From positions 1-7,800 of the forward strand of contig CABQJB010000096.1 in assembly GCA_902464195.1 (NCBI GenBank): DNA of 7,800 nt, written 5' to 3'. The DNA comes from an uncultured Megasphaera sp. (GTDB taxonomy: Bacteria > Bacillota > Negativicutes > Veillonellales > Megasphaeraceae). The first letter of the stretch is position 1. Every line of letters begins with the position of its first letter. The notes below the pieces were generated by a model. That model did no database searches, was not told the DNA's origin, and was given only the letters and a program-made list of their open reading frames with translations. Both the position numbers and the translations under genes were made by a program. This document shows positions 1 to 5,881 of this stretch, piece by piece.

Positions 1-43
1 AGGCAGGACGCCTTAACAGGACGTCCCCTACGATGCGGCCTGC
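1..43. other. Upstream leader or 3' tail of a preceding unit; no gene assigned
   Basis: No complete gene can be supported here. A + strand reading frame carries a TAA at 14-16, so the last codons of an upstream gene could lie at 2-16, but there is too little to identify. GGACG (6-10) and CGTCC (22-26) could form a weak 5-bp stem with an 11-base loop. The strong + strand terminator directly downstream implies that a + strand transcript enters from the left. Confidence 0.3.
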
Positions 44-75
44 GGGACGGCCTTGGGCCGTCCCTTGCTTTTTCC
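44..75 (+). terminator. Intrinsic terminator of the upstream transcript
   Basis: A perfect 9-bp GC-rich stem, GGGACGGCC (44-52) and GGCCGTCCC (56-64), closes on a 3-base TTG loop. It is followed by the T-rich run TTGCTTTTT (65-73). There is no equivalent T-tract on the other strand, so it should act on + strand transcription arriving from outside the window. Its T-tract overlaps the -35 element of the next promoter. Confidence 0.85.
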
Positions 76-93
76 CGTTCTTTTTGCTATACT
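65..93 (+). promoter_or_regulatory. Sigma-70-type promoter of the marR-efflux operon
   Basis: TTGCTT at 65-70 is a 4/6 match to the -35 consensus. It is separated by exactly 17 bases from TATACT at 88-93, which matches the -10 consensus at 5/6. TG at 85-86 gives an extended -10 (TGC-TATACT). Transcription would start near 100, about 50 bases before the first gene. The -35 hexamer lies inside the T-tract of the preceding terminator. Confidence 0.8.
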
Positions 94-102
94 GTGAATA
101 GA

Positions 103-121
103 TAGTTGAGCAAATCAACTA
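103..121. promoter_or_regulatory. Candidate MarR-type operator (autoregulatory)
   Basis: TAGTTGA (103-109) and TCAACTA (115-121) form a perfect 7-bp inverted repeat around a 5-base centre, GCAAA. The 19-bp size and the AT-rich TTG/CAA arms are typical of MarR-family operators. It sits just downstream of the -10, roughly at +3 to +21, where a bound dimer would block initiation or clearance. A further TTGA at 126-129 pairs with TCAA (115-118) and could be an additional half-site. Assignment to the adjacent regulator is an inference from position. Confidence 0.72.
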
Positions 122-130
122 ATTATTGAA

Positions 131-139
131 GAAAAGGGG
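131..139 (+). promoter_or_regulatory. Ribosome binding site that selects the ATG at 149
   Basis: The purine tract GAAAAGGGG at 131-139 directly abuts an ATG at 140, leaving no spacer for initiation there. The in-frame ATG at 149 lies 9 bases downstream of the GGGG, a normal distance. This favours 149 as the start of the MarR-family protein and trims three residues (MQH) from the longest reading. Confidence 0.65.
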
Positions 140-148
140 ATGCAGCAC

Positions 149-610
149 ATGGATTATTTGAAGGCTGGTCATGATTTCAGCGTCATTAACCAGCGTTCCC
201 AAGCCTATGTGGTCGAAGCGTGCCGTCCTTGGAATTTGTCTTATTCGGAACATATGACACTCCTGAGTTTGTACAGCCACGATGGCTGTCGGCAGAATGA
301 GCTCTGTCAGGTCATGCAGGCCGACAAGGCCCTGGTGGCCCGCAATCTGAAGATGCTGGAGGCGAAGGGCTTCGTCAGTCGGCGCCAGCAGGGGACGGAC
401 CGGCGTTATAAATATCTGTACCTGACGCCCAAGGCCCGGGAGCTGCAGGATACGATGGAAGGAATCCTCAAGCGATGGGTCGACGTCCTCGTCCAGGGTA
501 TCGATGAGGCGACGCTGGATCCGGCCTTGCAGCTCATGCATCGAGTGGCAGACAATGCGGCTGAAGCCAATATCGCCGCCCTTAATCCCAAAAAGGAGAT
601 GAAACCATGA
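149..610 (+). CDS. MarR-family transcriptional regulator
   Basis: This 153-residue protein is probably the local repressor of the efflux operon, acting as a DNA-binding dimer in the cytoplasm. The winged helix-turn-helix fits the family. The region around residues 33-56 gives helices leading into the domain, and residues 58-78 (ADKALVARNLKMLEAKGF and following) form the recognition helix with the usual x-LE-x-KG-x-V pattern. The wing at about 79-92 carries the conserved D-R-R (84-86), followed by L-T-P-K-A. Helices at both ends fit the dimerisation region, and the length is normal for the family. Three cysteines (25, 47, 53) are present, but nothing shows redox sensing. The start at 149 is chosen from ribosome binding site spacing. 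The stop overlaps the adaptor gene by ATGA (607-610), so the two are probably translationally coupled. A candidate operator lies in its own leader. The inducing ligand cannot be read from the sequence. Confidence 0.93.
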   Translation: MDYLKAGHDFSVINQRSQAYVVEACRPWNLSYSEHMTLLSLYSHDGCRQNELCQVMQADKALVARNLKMLEAKGFVSRRQQGTDRRYKYLYLTPKARELQDTMEGILKRWVDVLVQGIDEATLDPALQLMHRVADNAAEANIAALNPKKEMKP

Positions 611-1698
611 AACGCGATTGGAAATACGCAGCCCTTGTCGTGGCCGTCCTGACGACTTTGGGCCTGACCGGTTGCGGCCAGCAGACCCAGCAGGCTGAAC
701 AGCCCCAGCTGGTCAAGGCCGTCCAGGTCGGCAGTGAAACGGCGGGCACGACGGCTGGTACCTATTCAGGCACCGTCAAGGGCCGCTATCAGAGTAATTT
801 ATCCTTCCAGGCCGGCGGCCGCATTACGGCCCGTAATGTGCAGCTCGGCTCCCAGGTTCATGCCGGCGACGTCCTGATGACGGTCGACCCGAAAGACGTG
901 GCCCAGGCCGTCAATCAGACCCAGGCCCAGGTCGACGCCGCTGCCGCTCAGCTCCAGCTGGCCCAGTCCAATTTGACTCGTTATCAGCAATTATACAATA
1001 TGGATGCCATCAGCGCGTCCGTCCTGGACCAGTACCAGACGGCTTACGACCAGGCTTCGGCCCAGTATAATCAGGCATTGGCCGCTCAGCAGGCTCAGGA
1101 AAACCAGTTATCCTATACGCAGCTTACGGCCGATGCCGACGGCGTCATCTCAGCCGTATCGGCAGAAGTCGGCCAGGTCGTCGCAGCCGGCCAGACTGTG
1201 GTCACCCTGGTCCATTCGGGAGACCTGGAAGTCCAGGTCAATGTACCGGAAAATAAATTGGCAGACTTCCCGGTCGGCAAGAACGTGACCGTCACCTTCT
1301 GGGCCCTCCAGAACCAGCAGGCCGCCGGTGTCGTCCGCGAAGTGGCTCCTATGGCCGATGCGGCGTCGCGGACGTACCAGGTCAATATTTCCCTGCCCAA
1401 TCCGCCGGACGGCATGCAGCTCGGCATGACGGCGACCGTCGCCAATGGCAGTGAACAGGCAGCCGCTACGGACACCTTCGTCCTGCCGCTGGCCGCCATC
1501 TATCAGACCGGCGATACGCCCCAGGTCTGGGTCGTCGGCAAGGACAAGACCTTGTCCCTGAAAGACGTGACGGTCCAGGATTTTGGCGATAATACGGTCA
1601 AAGTCACAGGCCTCAGCCGCGGCGATGTCGTCGTCACGGCCGGCGTCCATATGCTCAGTGAAGGCCAGAAAGTCCGCGTAGAGGGGGAAGATGAATGA
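607..1698 (+). CDS. RND efflux periplasmic adaptor subunit (membrane fusion lipoprotein, AcrA/HlyD-like)
   Basis: This 363-residue adaptor would link the inner-membrane pump to an outer-membrane channel. The N-terminus is a lipoprotein signal: positive residues (MKRDWK), a hydrophobic core, and lipobox LTGC with the modified Cys at 23, so the mature protein should be lipid-anchored and face the periplasm. Residues about 58-95 are the first half of the lipoyl/barrel-sandwich domain (FQAGGRITARNVQLGSQVHAGD region). Residues about 97-167 form a Q/A-rich helical hairpin, and the second lipoyl half ends near 202 with EVGQVVAAGQTVV. A beta-barrel follows (about 205-285), then a membrane-proximal domain (about 287-360) including the typical LPLAAIYQ stretch. 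AAAAGGAG-type bases at 591-598 sit 8 bases before the ATG. The gene overlaps both neighbours by ATGA, which is strong evidence for one operon. The helical hairpin is fairly short. Substrate is unknown. Confidence 0.93.
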   Translation: MKRDWKYAALVVAVLTTLGLTGCGQQTQQAEQPQLVKAVQVGSETAGTTAGTYSGTVKGRYQSNLSFQAGGRITARNVQLGSQVHAGDVLMTVDPKDVAQAVNQTQAQVDAAAAQLQLAQSNLTRYQQLYNMDAISASVLDQYQTAYDQASAQYNQALAAQQAQENQLSYTQLTADADGVISAVSAEVGQVVAAGQTVVTLVHSGDLEVQVNVPENKLADFPVGKNVTVTFWALQNQQAAGVVREVAPMADAASRTYQVNISLPNPPDGMQLGMTATVANGSEQAAATDTFVLPLAAIYQTGDTPQVWVVGKDKTLSLKDVTVQDFGDNTVKVTGLSRGDVVVTAGVHMLSEGQKVRVEGEDE

Positions 1699-4600
1699 GA
1701 AATTTATCGGAAGTCTCTATCCATAACCGCGTCCTCGTCTGGTACTTCATCATCCTCGTCGCCATTGCCGGCATCTTTTCCTACATGAAACTGGGCCGCA
1801 TGGAAGACCCGACCTATACGGTTCGGACCATGGTCGTCTCCGTCGCCTGGCCCGGTGCCACGGCGGAACAGATGCAGGAACAGGTCACGGACAAAATCGA
1901 AAAGAAACTGCAAGATACGCCGAACCTGGATTACATCAAGAGTTATTCCCGGCCCGGCCAGTCGGTCATCTACGTCTACCTCGACGACAAGGCGCCGCGC
2001 GACAGTATCCGCAGCACCTGGCATGAAGTCCGGAACTTGACAGAAGACATGAAGAAGGATTTGCCCGACGGCGTCTATGGGCCTTACTATAACGACCGTT
2101 TCGACGACGTCTACGGTTCTATCTATGCCATCACAGGCGATGGCTATTCGTATGAAGAACTGCGCCAGAAAGCCGAAAAGATACGCCGCATGATGATGTC
2201 CGTCGACGATGTCAGCAAAGTCGAACTGGTCGGTGAACAGTCGGAAAAAGTCTATATCGAAGTGGCCAATTCCAAACTGGCCGAACTGGGCATTGCGCCG
2301 ACGACCATTGCCAATGCCGTCAAAGGCCAGAACCAGATGACGCCGGCCGGCATGGTCGATACGCAGTCGGACAACGTCTACCTGCGCCTGTCCGGTGTCT
2401 TTGAAGACGTCGAAGCCATCCGCAACCTGCCCATCAATGCCAATGGCCGCGTCTTCCGCCTGGGCGACATCGCCACGGTCGAACGGCGTTATACGGAACC
2501 GGCGGACCCGAAGATGTTCTATAATGGCAAGCCTGCCGTCGGCATCGCCTTATCCATGAAGAGCGGTGGCAATAACCTCCAGCTCGGCGAAAATTTGAAG
2601 AAATTGCAGGAAAGCGTCAAATCCGATCTGCCGGCCGGTATGGAAATCCACCAGGTATCGGACCAGCCGCAGGTCGTCAAAGAGTCCATCAGTGACTTCA
2701 CCAACACCCTGCGCGAAGCCATCATCATCGTCCTCGTCGTCAGCTTCCTCAGCCTGGGCCTGCGGACGGGCCTGGTCGTCGCTTTCTGCATCCCCCTGGT
2801 CCTGACAGGCGTCTTCTGCGTCATGGAAGTGGCAGGCATCGACTTGCATAAGGTTTCCTTGGGCTCGCTGATCATCGCCCTGGGCCTCCTCGTCGACGAC
2901 GCCATCATCGCCGTCGAAATGATGACGGTCCAGCTGGAAAAGGGCATGAACCGCGTCGATGCGGCCTGCTATGCCTTCAAGGCGACCGCAAAACCGATGT
3001 TGACGGGGACGCTCATTACCTGCTCGGGCTTCATTCCCGTCGCCTTTGCCGATGGGGCTGCCTCGGAATTCTGTAAAGACTTGTTCCCGGTCATCACGGC
3101 GGCCCTGGTCTTGTCATGGATCGTATCGGTCATGGTGGCACCGCTCTTCGGCTATTACCTGATCAAGCCGAAAGTGGCCAAAGGGGAAGAACCGGAGCCC
3201 TTGTATCAGAGCCGGTTCTACGTCTTCTTCCGCAAGGTCCTGACCTGGTGCCTGACCCACCGGGCCCTGGTCATCGGCGGGACAGCGGCTATGTTTATCT
3301 TGTCCGTCGGCATGATGAAACTCATTCCCCAGGAATTTTTCCCGCCCTCTCTGCGGCCGGAACTCATCGTCGAAATGACCCTGCCTGAAGGCTCGTCCAT
3401 GCAGGCCACGCAGAAGGAAGCGTCCCGCTTTGCCCAGTATCTCGATAGCCAGCAGGCGAAGCTCAAGGATTATTCATACTATGTCGGCGAAGGGGCACCG
3501 CGTTTCGTCCTGACCATCGAACCGGTCCTGCCGGCCAATAACTACGCCCAGTTCGTCGTCGTCGCCAAGGATACGCAGACAAGGGAAGAACTGACCCAGG
3601 CTATCAAACAGGAAATGGCCGATAAGTTCCCCAATGTCCGCTGCAACGTCAAGAACGTGCCCTTAGGGCCGCCGTCGGATTACCCCATCATGCTGCGCGT
3701 ATCCGGCTACGATACGGATAAGGTCAAAGCCTATGCCCAGCAGATTGCGGCGCGCATCGCCAAGGACCCGAACACGGAAAATGTCTTCCTCAACTGGGAC
3801 CAGAAAAATAAGATCATGCACGTCGACCTGGACCAGAATAAGCTGCGGGCCATGGGCATTTCCGGCGAAGATATTGCTCAGACCTTGTATACGGAACTGT
3901 CCGGGGCGACGGTCGCTCAATACTATGCGGCCGATAAGACCATCGGCATCCAGCTGCGTCTCCAGGACAGCGACCGCAATGACCTGGCCAAGATCAAGAG
4001 CCTGCCCGTCTACGTAGGCCAGGCCGGTTACGTGCCGCTGGAACAGATTGCCACCATTTCCTATAAAGGCGAAGATGGCCTCATCTGGCGCCGCGATTTG
4101 AAGCCGACCATCACCATCAACGGCGGCATCAAGTCCGGTACGGCCAACGATGCGACGCAGAAAGCCTACGATTCCATTGCCGATATCCGGGAAAGCATGC
4201 CCTTTGGCTATACCGTCGAAGTCGACGGGGCCCTGGAAAACAGCCAGAAGTCCCTGAAATACCTCCTGGTACCGGTACCGGTCATGGTCATCATCATCAT
4301 GACCCTGCTCATGTTCCAGCTGCGCAGTCCGTCGCTCATGTTCCTGGCCCTGATTACGGCGCCTATGGGACTCATCGGCGTCTCCTGGGGGATGCTCCTC
4401 TTCGGGAAATCCCTGGGCTTCGTCGCCGACTTGGGCATCCTGGCCCTTGGCGGCATGATCATCCGCAACTCCATCATTCTCCTGGACCAGATACAGAAAC
4501 ATATGGCTGCCGGCGAAGACCCATGGCACGCCGTCATCGACTCGGCGGTCATGCGCTTCCGGCCCATCATGCTCACGGCCGCTGCGGCTATCCTGGGCAT

Positions 4601-4739
4601 GATTCCCCTCATGAAGAGCGTCTTCTGGGGCCCCCTGGCCGTCGCCATCGCCAGCGGCCTCTTCGTCGCCACCGTCCTGACCCTGCTGGTCCTGCCGACC
4701 ATGTACGTGGCCTGGTTCAAAGTAAAGAGAACGAGTTGA
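1695..4739 (+). CDS. RND-family efflux transporter permease (AcrB/TriC-like inner-membrane pump)
   Basis: This 1014-residue protein should be the proton-driven, trimeric inner-membrane pump of the tripartite system. The RND layout is complete: TM1 at about 13-33, a first periplasmic domain to about 335, TM2-TM6 between about 338 and 492, TM7 near 522-545, a second periplasmic domain to about 855, and TM8-TM12 from 857 to 1007. TM4 carries the proton-relay aspartates in GLLVDDAIIAVE (D401, D402). TM10 has GGMIIRNSIILLDQ, with R924 where AcrB has Lys940. The N-terminal stretch GRMEDPTYTVRTMVV and WPGATAEQMQEQV point to the TriC/MexK-like branch rather than classical AcrB. The length (AcrB is about 1049) also fits TriC. 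This branch assignment is from memory of family sequences. The start overlaps the adaptor stop by ATGA, with the purine-rich GAGGGGGAAG (1681-1690) as ribosome binding site. No frameshift or truncation is seen. The exported compound cannot be deduced. Confidence 0.95.
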   Translation: MRNLSEVSIHNRVLVWYFIILVAIAGIFSYMKLGRMEDPTYTVRTMVVSVAWPGATAEQMQEQVTDKIEKKLQDTPNLDYIKSYSRPGQSVIYVYLDDKAPRDSIRSTWHEVRNLTEDMKKDLPDGVYGPYYNDRFDDVYGSIYAITGDGYSYEELRQKAEKIRRMMMSVDDVSKVELVGEQSEKVYIEVANSKLAELGIAPTTIANAVKGQNQMTPAGMVDTQSDNVYLRLSGVFEDVEAIRNLPINANGRVFRLGDIATVERRYTEPADPKMFYNGKPAVGIALSMKSGGNNLQLGENLKKLQESVKSDLPAGMEIHQVSDQPQVVKESISDFTNTLREAIIIVLVVSFLSLGLRTGLVVAFCIPLVLTGVFCVMEVAGIDLHKVSLGSLIIALGLLVDDAIIAVEMMTVQLEKGMNRVDAACYAFKATAKPMLTGTLITCSGFIPVAFADGAASEFCKDLFPVITAALVLSWIVSVMVAPLFGYYLIKPKVAKGEEPEPLYQSRFYVFFRKVLTWCLTHRALVIGGTAAMFILSVGMMKLIPQEFFPPSLRPELIVEMTLPEGSSMQATQKEASRFAQYLDSQQAKLKDYSYYVGEGAPRFVLTIEPVLPANNYAQFVVVAKDTQTREELTQAIKQEMADKFPNVRCNVKNVPLGPPSDYPIMLRVSGYDTDKVKAYAQQIAARIAKDPNTENVFLNWDQKNKIMHVDLDQNKLRAMGISGEDIAQTLYTELSGATVAQYYAADKTIGIQLRLQDSDRNDLAKIKSLPVYVGQAGYVPLEQIATISYKGEDGLIWRRDLKPTITINGGIKSGTANDATQKAYDSIADIRESMPFGYTVEVDGALENSQKSLKYLLVPVPVMVIIIMTLLMFQLRSPSLMFLALITAPMGLIGVSWGMLLFGKSLGFVADLGILALGGMIIRNSIILLDQIQKHMAAGEDPWHAVIDSAVMRFRPIMLTAAAAILGMIPLMKSVFWGPLAVAIASGLFVATVLTLLVLPTMYVAWFKVKRTS

Positions 4740-4740
4740 G

Positions 4741-4775
4741 TTCGTGGCTCGTGGTTCGTGGCTCGTGGCTCGTAA
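4741..4775 (+). repeat. Heptamer array 1, unit YTCGTGG
   Basis: Starting one base after the pump's TGA stop are four uninterrupted 7-base units (TTCGTGG, CTCGTGG, TTCGTGG, CTCGTGG) and a fifth partial unit, CTCGT, which decays to AA. The only variation is T or C at the first position of each unit, alternating in the first four. It codes for nothing recognisable. Slippage-type expansion would explain the exact period. Confidence 0.85.
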
Positions 4776-4845
4776 GGGCCGTCCTGAAAGGCGGCCCGCA
4801 AGGGCTCTCCTTATAGGAGAGCTGTCAGCGAAGCTGACTGAGAGG
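4776..4845 (+). repeat. Three consecutive hairpins, probable dispersed palindromic repeat element
   Basis: Three stems follow one another almost without gaps. The first pairs GGGCCG (4776-4781) and CCT (4783-4785) with AGG (4789-4791) and CGGCCC (4792-4797), with a one-base bulge and a GAA loop. The second is a perfect 8-bp stem, GCTCTCCT (4804-4811) with AGGAGAGC (4815-4822). The third is GTCAGC (4824-4829) with GCTGAC (4833-4838) around GAA. It ends in TGAGAGG (4839-4845), whose GAGAG could also pair with CTCTC at 4805-4809. The order 'CTCTCC hairpin, short variable hairpin, TGAGAGG' resembles dispersed intergenic repeats I recall from gut Firmicute genomes. That recollection is unchecked. 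No T-tract follows, so these are not simple terminators. Confidence 0.65.
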
Positions 4846-4858
4846 TTGCTATTAAAAG

Positions 4859-4893
4859 TTTGTAGTACGGAGTTTGTAGTTTGTAGAAGATAG
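4859..4893 (+). repeat. Heptamer array 2, unit TTTGTAG
   Basis: Five 7-base units in unbroken register: TTTGTAG, TACGGAG, TTTGTAG, TTTGTAG, AAGATAG. Three are identical and two are degenerate, sharing mainly the final AG. The unit fits the same TTNGTRG pattern as array 1, so the two look like diverged members of one repeat family rather than unrelated low-complexity DNA. Confidence 0.75.
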
Positions 4894-4911
4894 TTTTAAA
4901 TTTAAGACCAT

Positions 4912-4939
4912 CCGCTAACCACTAGCTACTAACCACTCA
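4912..4939 (-). repeat. Heptamer array 3, inverted, unit YTAGTRG
   Basis: Read on the - strand, the units are TGAGTGG (4939-4933), TTAGTAG (4932-4926), CTAGTGG (4925-4919) and TTAGCGG (4918-4912). They match the pattern YTNGTRG of arrays 1 and 2 but in opposite orientation. Its right end runs into the A-tract of the terminator stem. In RNA it could pair with array 1 over most of each heptamer with one mismatch per unit (position 3). Confidence 0.75.
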
Positions 4940-4974
4940 AAAAAGTCCTGTCGCACATGCGGCAGGACTTTTTT
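4939..4974. terminator. Strong intrinsic terminator, A-tract and T-tract on either side
   Basis: GTCCTGTCGC (4945-4954) pairs with GCGGCAGGAC (4959-4968), ten pairs including one T-G wobble, around a 4-base ACAT loop. Six A (4939-4944) precede it and six T (4969-4974) follow, so it can terminate on the + strand and has the symmetry to work on the - strand too. It closes the efflux operon and insulates the following promoter. Confidence 0.92.
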
Positions 4975-5016
4975 GCCATGCCCCAAAGGCATTTCTGGTT
5001 GGCGGTAAATAGGTAT

Positions 5017-5045
5017 TTTACATAACTTGTTGCTGAACGTATACT
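5017..5045 (+). promoter_or_regulatory. Sigma-70-type promoter of the flavodoxin-reductase operon
   Basis: TTTACA (5017-5022, 5/6 match) and TATACT (5040-5045, 5/6 match) are separated by exactly 17 bases. Transcription should start near 5052, leaving a leader of about 68 bases. An imperfect inverted repeat, GTAAA (5005-5009) with TTTAC (5017-5021), overlaps the -35 and could be a regulator site. No regulator gene is adjacent. Confidence 0.8.
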
Positions 5046-5059
5046 ACAAGTAAGCAAGG

Positions 5060-5073
5060 ACATGATGTCATGT
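5060..5073. promoter_or_regulatory. 14-bp palindrome in the operon leader
   Basis: ACATGA (5060-5065) and TCATGT (5068-5073) form a perfect inverted repeat around TG. It lies about 8 to 21 bases downstream of the predicted transcription start, a typical operator position for a repressor. The binding protein is unknown. With a 2-base centre it is a poor RNA hairpin, so protein binding to DNA is the more natural reading. Confidence 0.45.
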
Positions 5074-5106
5074 GAGAATCAGCCGGCCTAGCCTATATGA
5101 AATAAA

Positions 5107-5113
5107 AAAGGAG
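5107..5113 (+). promoter_or_regulatory. Ribosome binding site that selects the ATG at 5120
   Basis: AAAGGAG precedes two consecutive in-frame ATG codons at 5120 (6-base spacer) and 5123 (9-base spacer). A longer reading from a GTG at 5072 has no ribosome binding site and would bury the signal peptide behind 16 extra residues, so it is disfavoured. Confidence 0.75.
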
Positions 5114-5119
5114 TCATGT

Positions 5120-5863
5120 ATGATGAAAAAGAAAGTGTTAGCTTTTGCTTGTGCTATGATGGTGACAGCATCGTTGACAGCCTGCGGTATCAATGAGGTA
5201 GTGAATGGGACGGCTCCGTCCAGCAGCCAGAGTCAGGGAGAACTGGCGAATTCACCGGTATCGACATCGGTGGTACATAATCCTCAGGGCAATCCCCATA
5301 AGATCCTCGTCGCTTACTTTACGTATCCCGAAAATACCGATGCCAAGGCCATCCATTCGGATAAGTACGATGTCATGAGTTCAGCCAGCCTGAAAACCAG
5401 GGACGGCGTCGCCATCGGCAATAATACGGTCATTGCTGATTATATCGCCAACCAGACTGGCGGCGATTTATTCTCAATCCTGACGGAAAAGCCCTATCCG
5501 GTGAATTATGACGAAACTGTCGATCAGGGCAAGGAAGAAATTCAGAATCAGGAACAGCCGGCTTTGAAGAGTCATGTCGGCGACCTAAGCGGTTACGATA
5601 CGATCATCTTAGTCTATCCGAACTGGTGGAGCACCTTGCCGGCACCGGTCCAGTCATTCCTGAAAGAAACGGATATGTCAGGCAAACAGGTCTACGCCAT
5701 CGTCACATCTGGCGGCAGCGGGTTCTCCGACACCATCCAGACCATCCAGCAGGCCGAACCGGGCGCTTCAGTCCACGAAGGCTTTGCCCTGCATCACAAG
5801 GACATGGATAAGGCCGAAGAAACGACACAGAAGTGGTTGAATCAGATAGGTTTTACCAAGTAA
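5120..5863 (+). CDS. Flavodoxin-family lipoprotein, copy 1
   Basis: This 247-residue protein has a lipoprotein signal (MMKKK, hydrophobic core, lipobox LTAC with Cys22), a Ser/Gln-rich linker to about residue 58, and a flavodoxin-like fold from about 61 to the end. The first strand and phosphate-binding loop read KILVAYFTYPENTD (61-74). An insertion of about 25 residues follows, before the helix NTVIADYIANQTGGDLFSI (102-120). Strand DTIILVYPNWW (160-170) leads to the aromatic loop that usually stacks on the flavin, and VYAIVTSGGSGFSD (191-204) matches the last conserved flavin-side segment. I recall similar insertions in related flavodoxin-like proteins, so this one need not be unique. The role is inferred as electron transfer or flavin-dependent reduction outside the cytoplasmic membrane; the partner is probably the neighbouring reductase. 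It is the first gene of a three-gene + strand operon, 18 bases before the next. FMN binding is not proven by sequence, as the loop departs from the classical T-G-N-T pattern. Confidence 0.85.
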   Translation: MMKKKVLAFACAMMVTASLTACGINEVVNGTAPSSSQSQGELANSPVSTSVVHNPQGNPHKILVAYFTYPENTDAKAIHSDKYDVMSSASLKTRDGVAIGNNTVIADYIANQTGGDLFSILTEKPYPVNYDETVDQGKEEIQNQEQPALKSHVGDLSGYDTIILVYPNWWSTLPAPVQSFLKETDMSGKQVYAIVTSGGSGFSDTIQTIQQAEPGASVHEGFALHHKDMDKAEETTQKWLNQIGFTK

Positions 5864-5881
5864 AGGAAGAGGGGGATTTTC

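Larger units (their letters stand above)
4740..5119. other. 380-base structured intergenic region
   Basis: No credible gene lies between the pump and the first flavodoxin gene; reading frames here are short, lack ribosome binding sites and run through repeats. In order, the region holds a heptamer array right after the pump's stop codon, a three-hairpin block, a second heptamer array, an AT-rich spacer (4894-4911), an inverted third heptamer array, a strong terminator, and a promoter with a palindromic leader. Only the terminator and promoter have an obvious conventional role. Confidence 0.8.

Noticed and set aside
140..148. ATG at 140 as the MarR-family start
   Set aside because: The GGGG of the ribosome binding site touches this ATG with no spacer; the in-frame ATG at 149 has normal spacing.
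119..541. 140-codon open frame on the - strand over the MarR-family gene
   Set aside because: Antisense shadow of a well-supported winged-helix gene, and its 3' end would run into the operator region. No family recognised.
3663..4529. 288-codon open frame on the - strand inside the pump gene
   Set aside because: It lies fully antisense to a clearly conserved RND domain, its sequence is His/Asp/Gln-rich as expected from the reverse of biased codons, and it lacks a recognisable domain or ribosome binding site.
4208..4801. 197-codon - strand frame starting in the intergenic repeats
   Set aside because: Its start lies in the hairpin block and it reads through heptamer array 1, giving a repetitive EPRATNHEPRT stretch, then runs antisense to the pump. 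This is repeat-derived, not a gene.
4523..4816. 97-codon + strand frame across the end of the pump gene
   Set aside because: Out of frame with the pump, low-complexity in the repeat zone, with no ribosome binding site and no recognisable domain.
4741..4939. CRISPR array
   Set aside because: The units are 7 bases, tandem without spacers and degenerate; no cas genes are present.
5072..5119. GTG start giving a 16-residue longer first flavodoxin
   Set aside because: No ribosome binding site, overlaps the leader palindrome, and would place the lipoprotein signal internally. AAAGGAG before 5120 fits far better.
5046..5119. Riboswitch in the flavodoxin operon leader (for example FMN)
   Set aside because: The leader is only about 70 bases and has no recognisable aptamer core or terminator/antiterminator arrangement.
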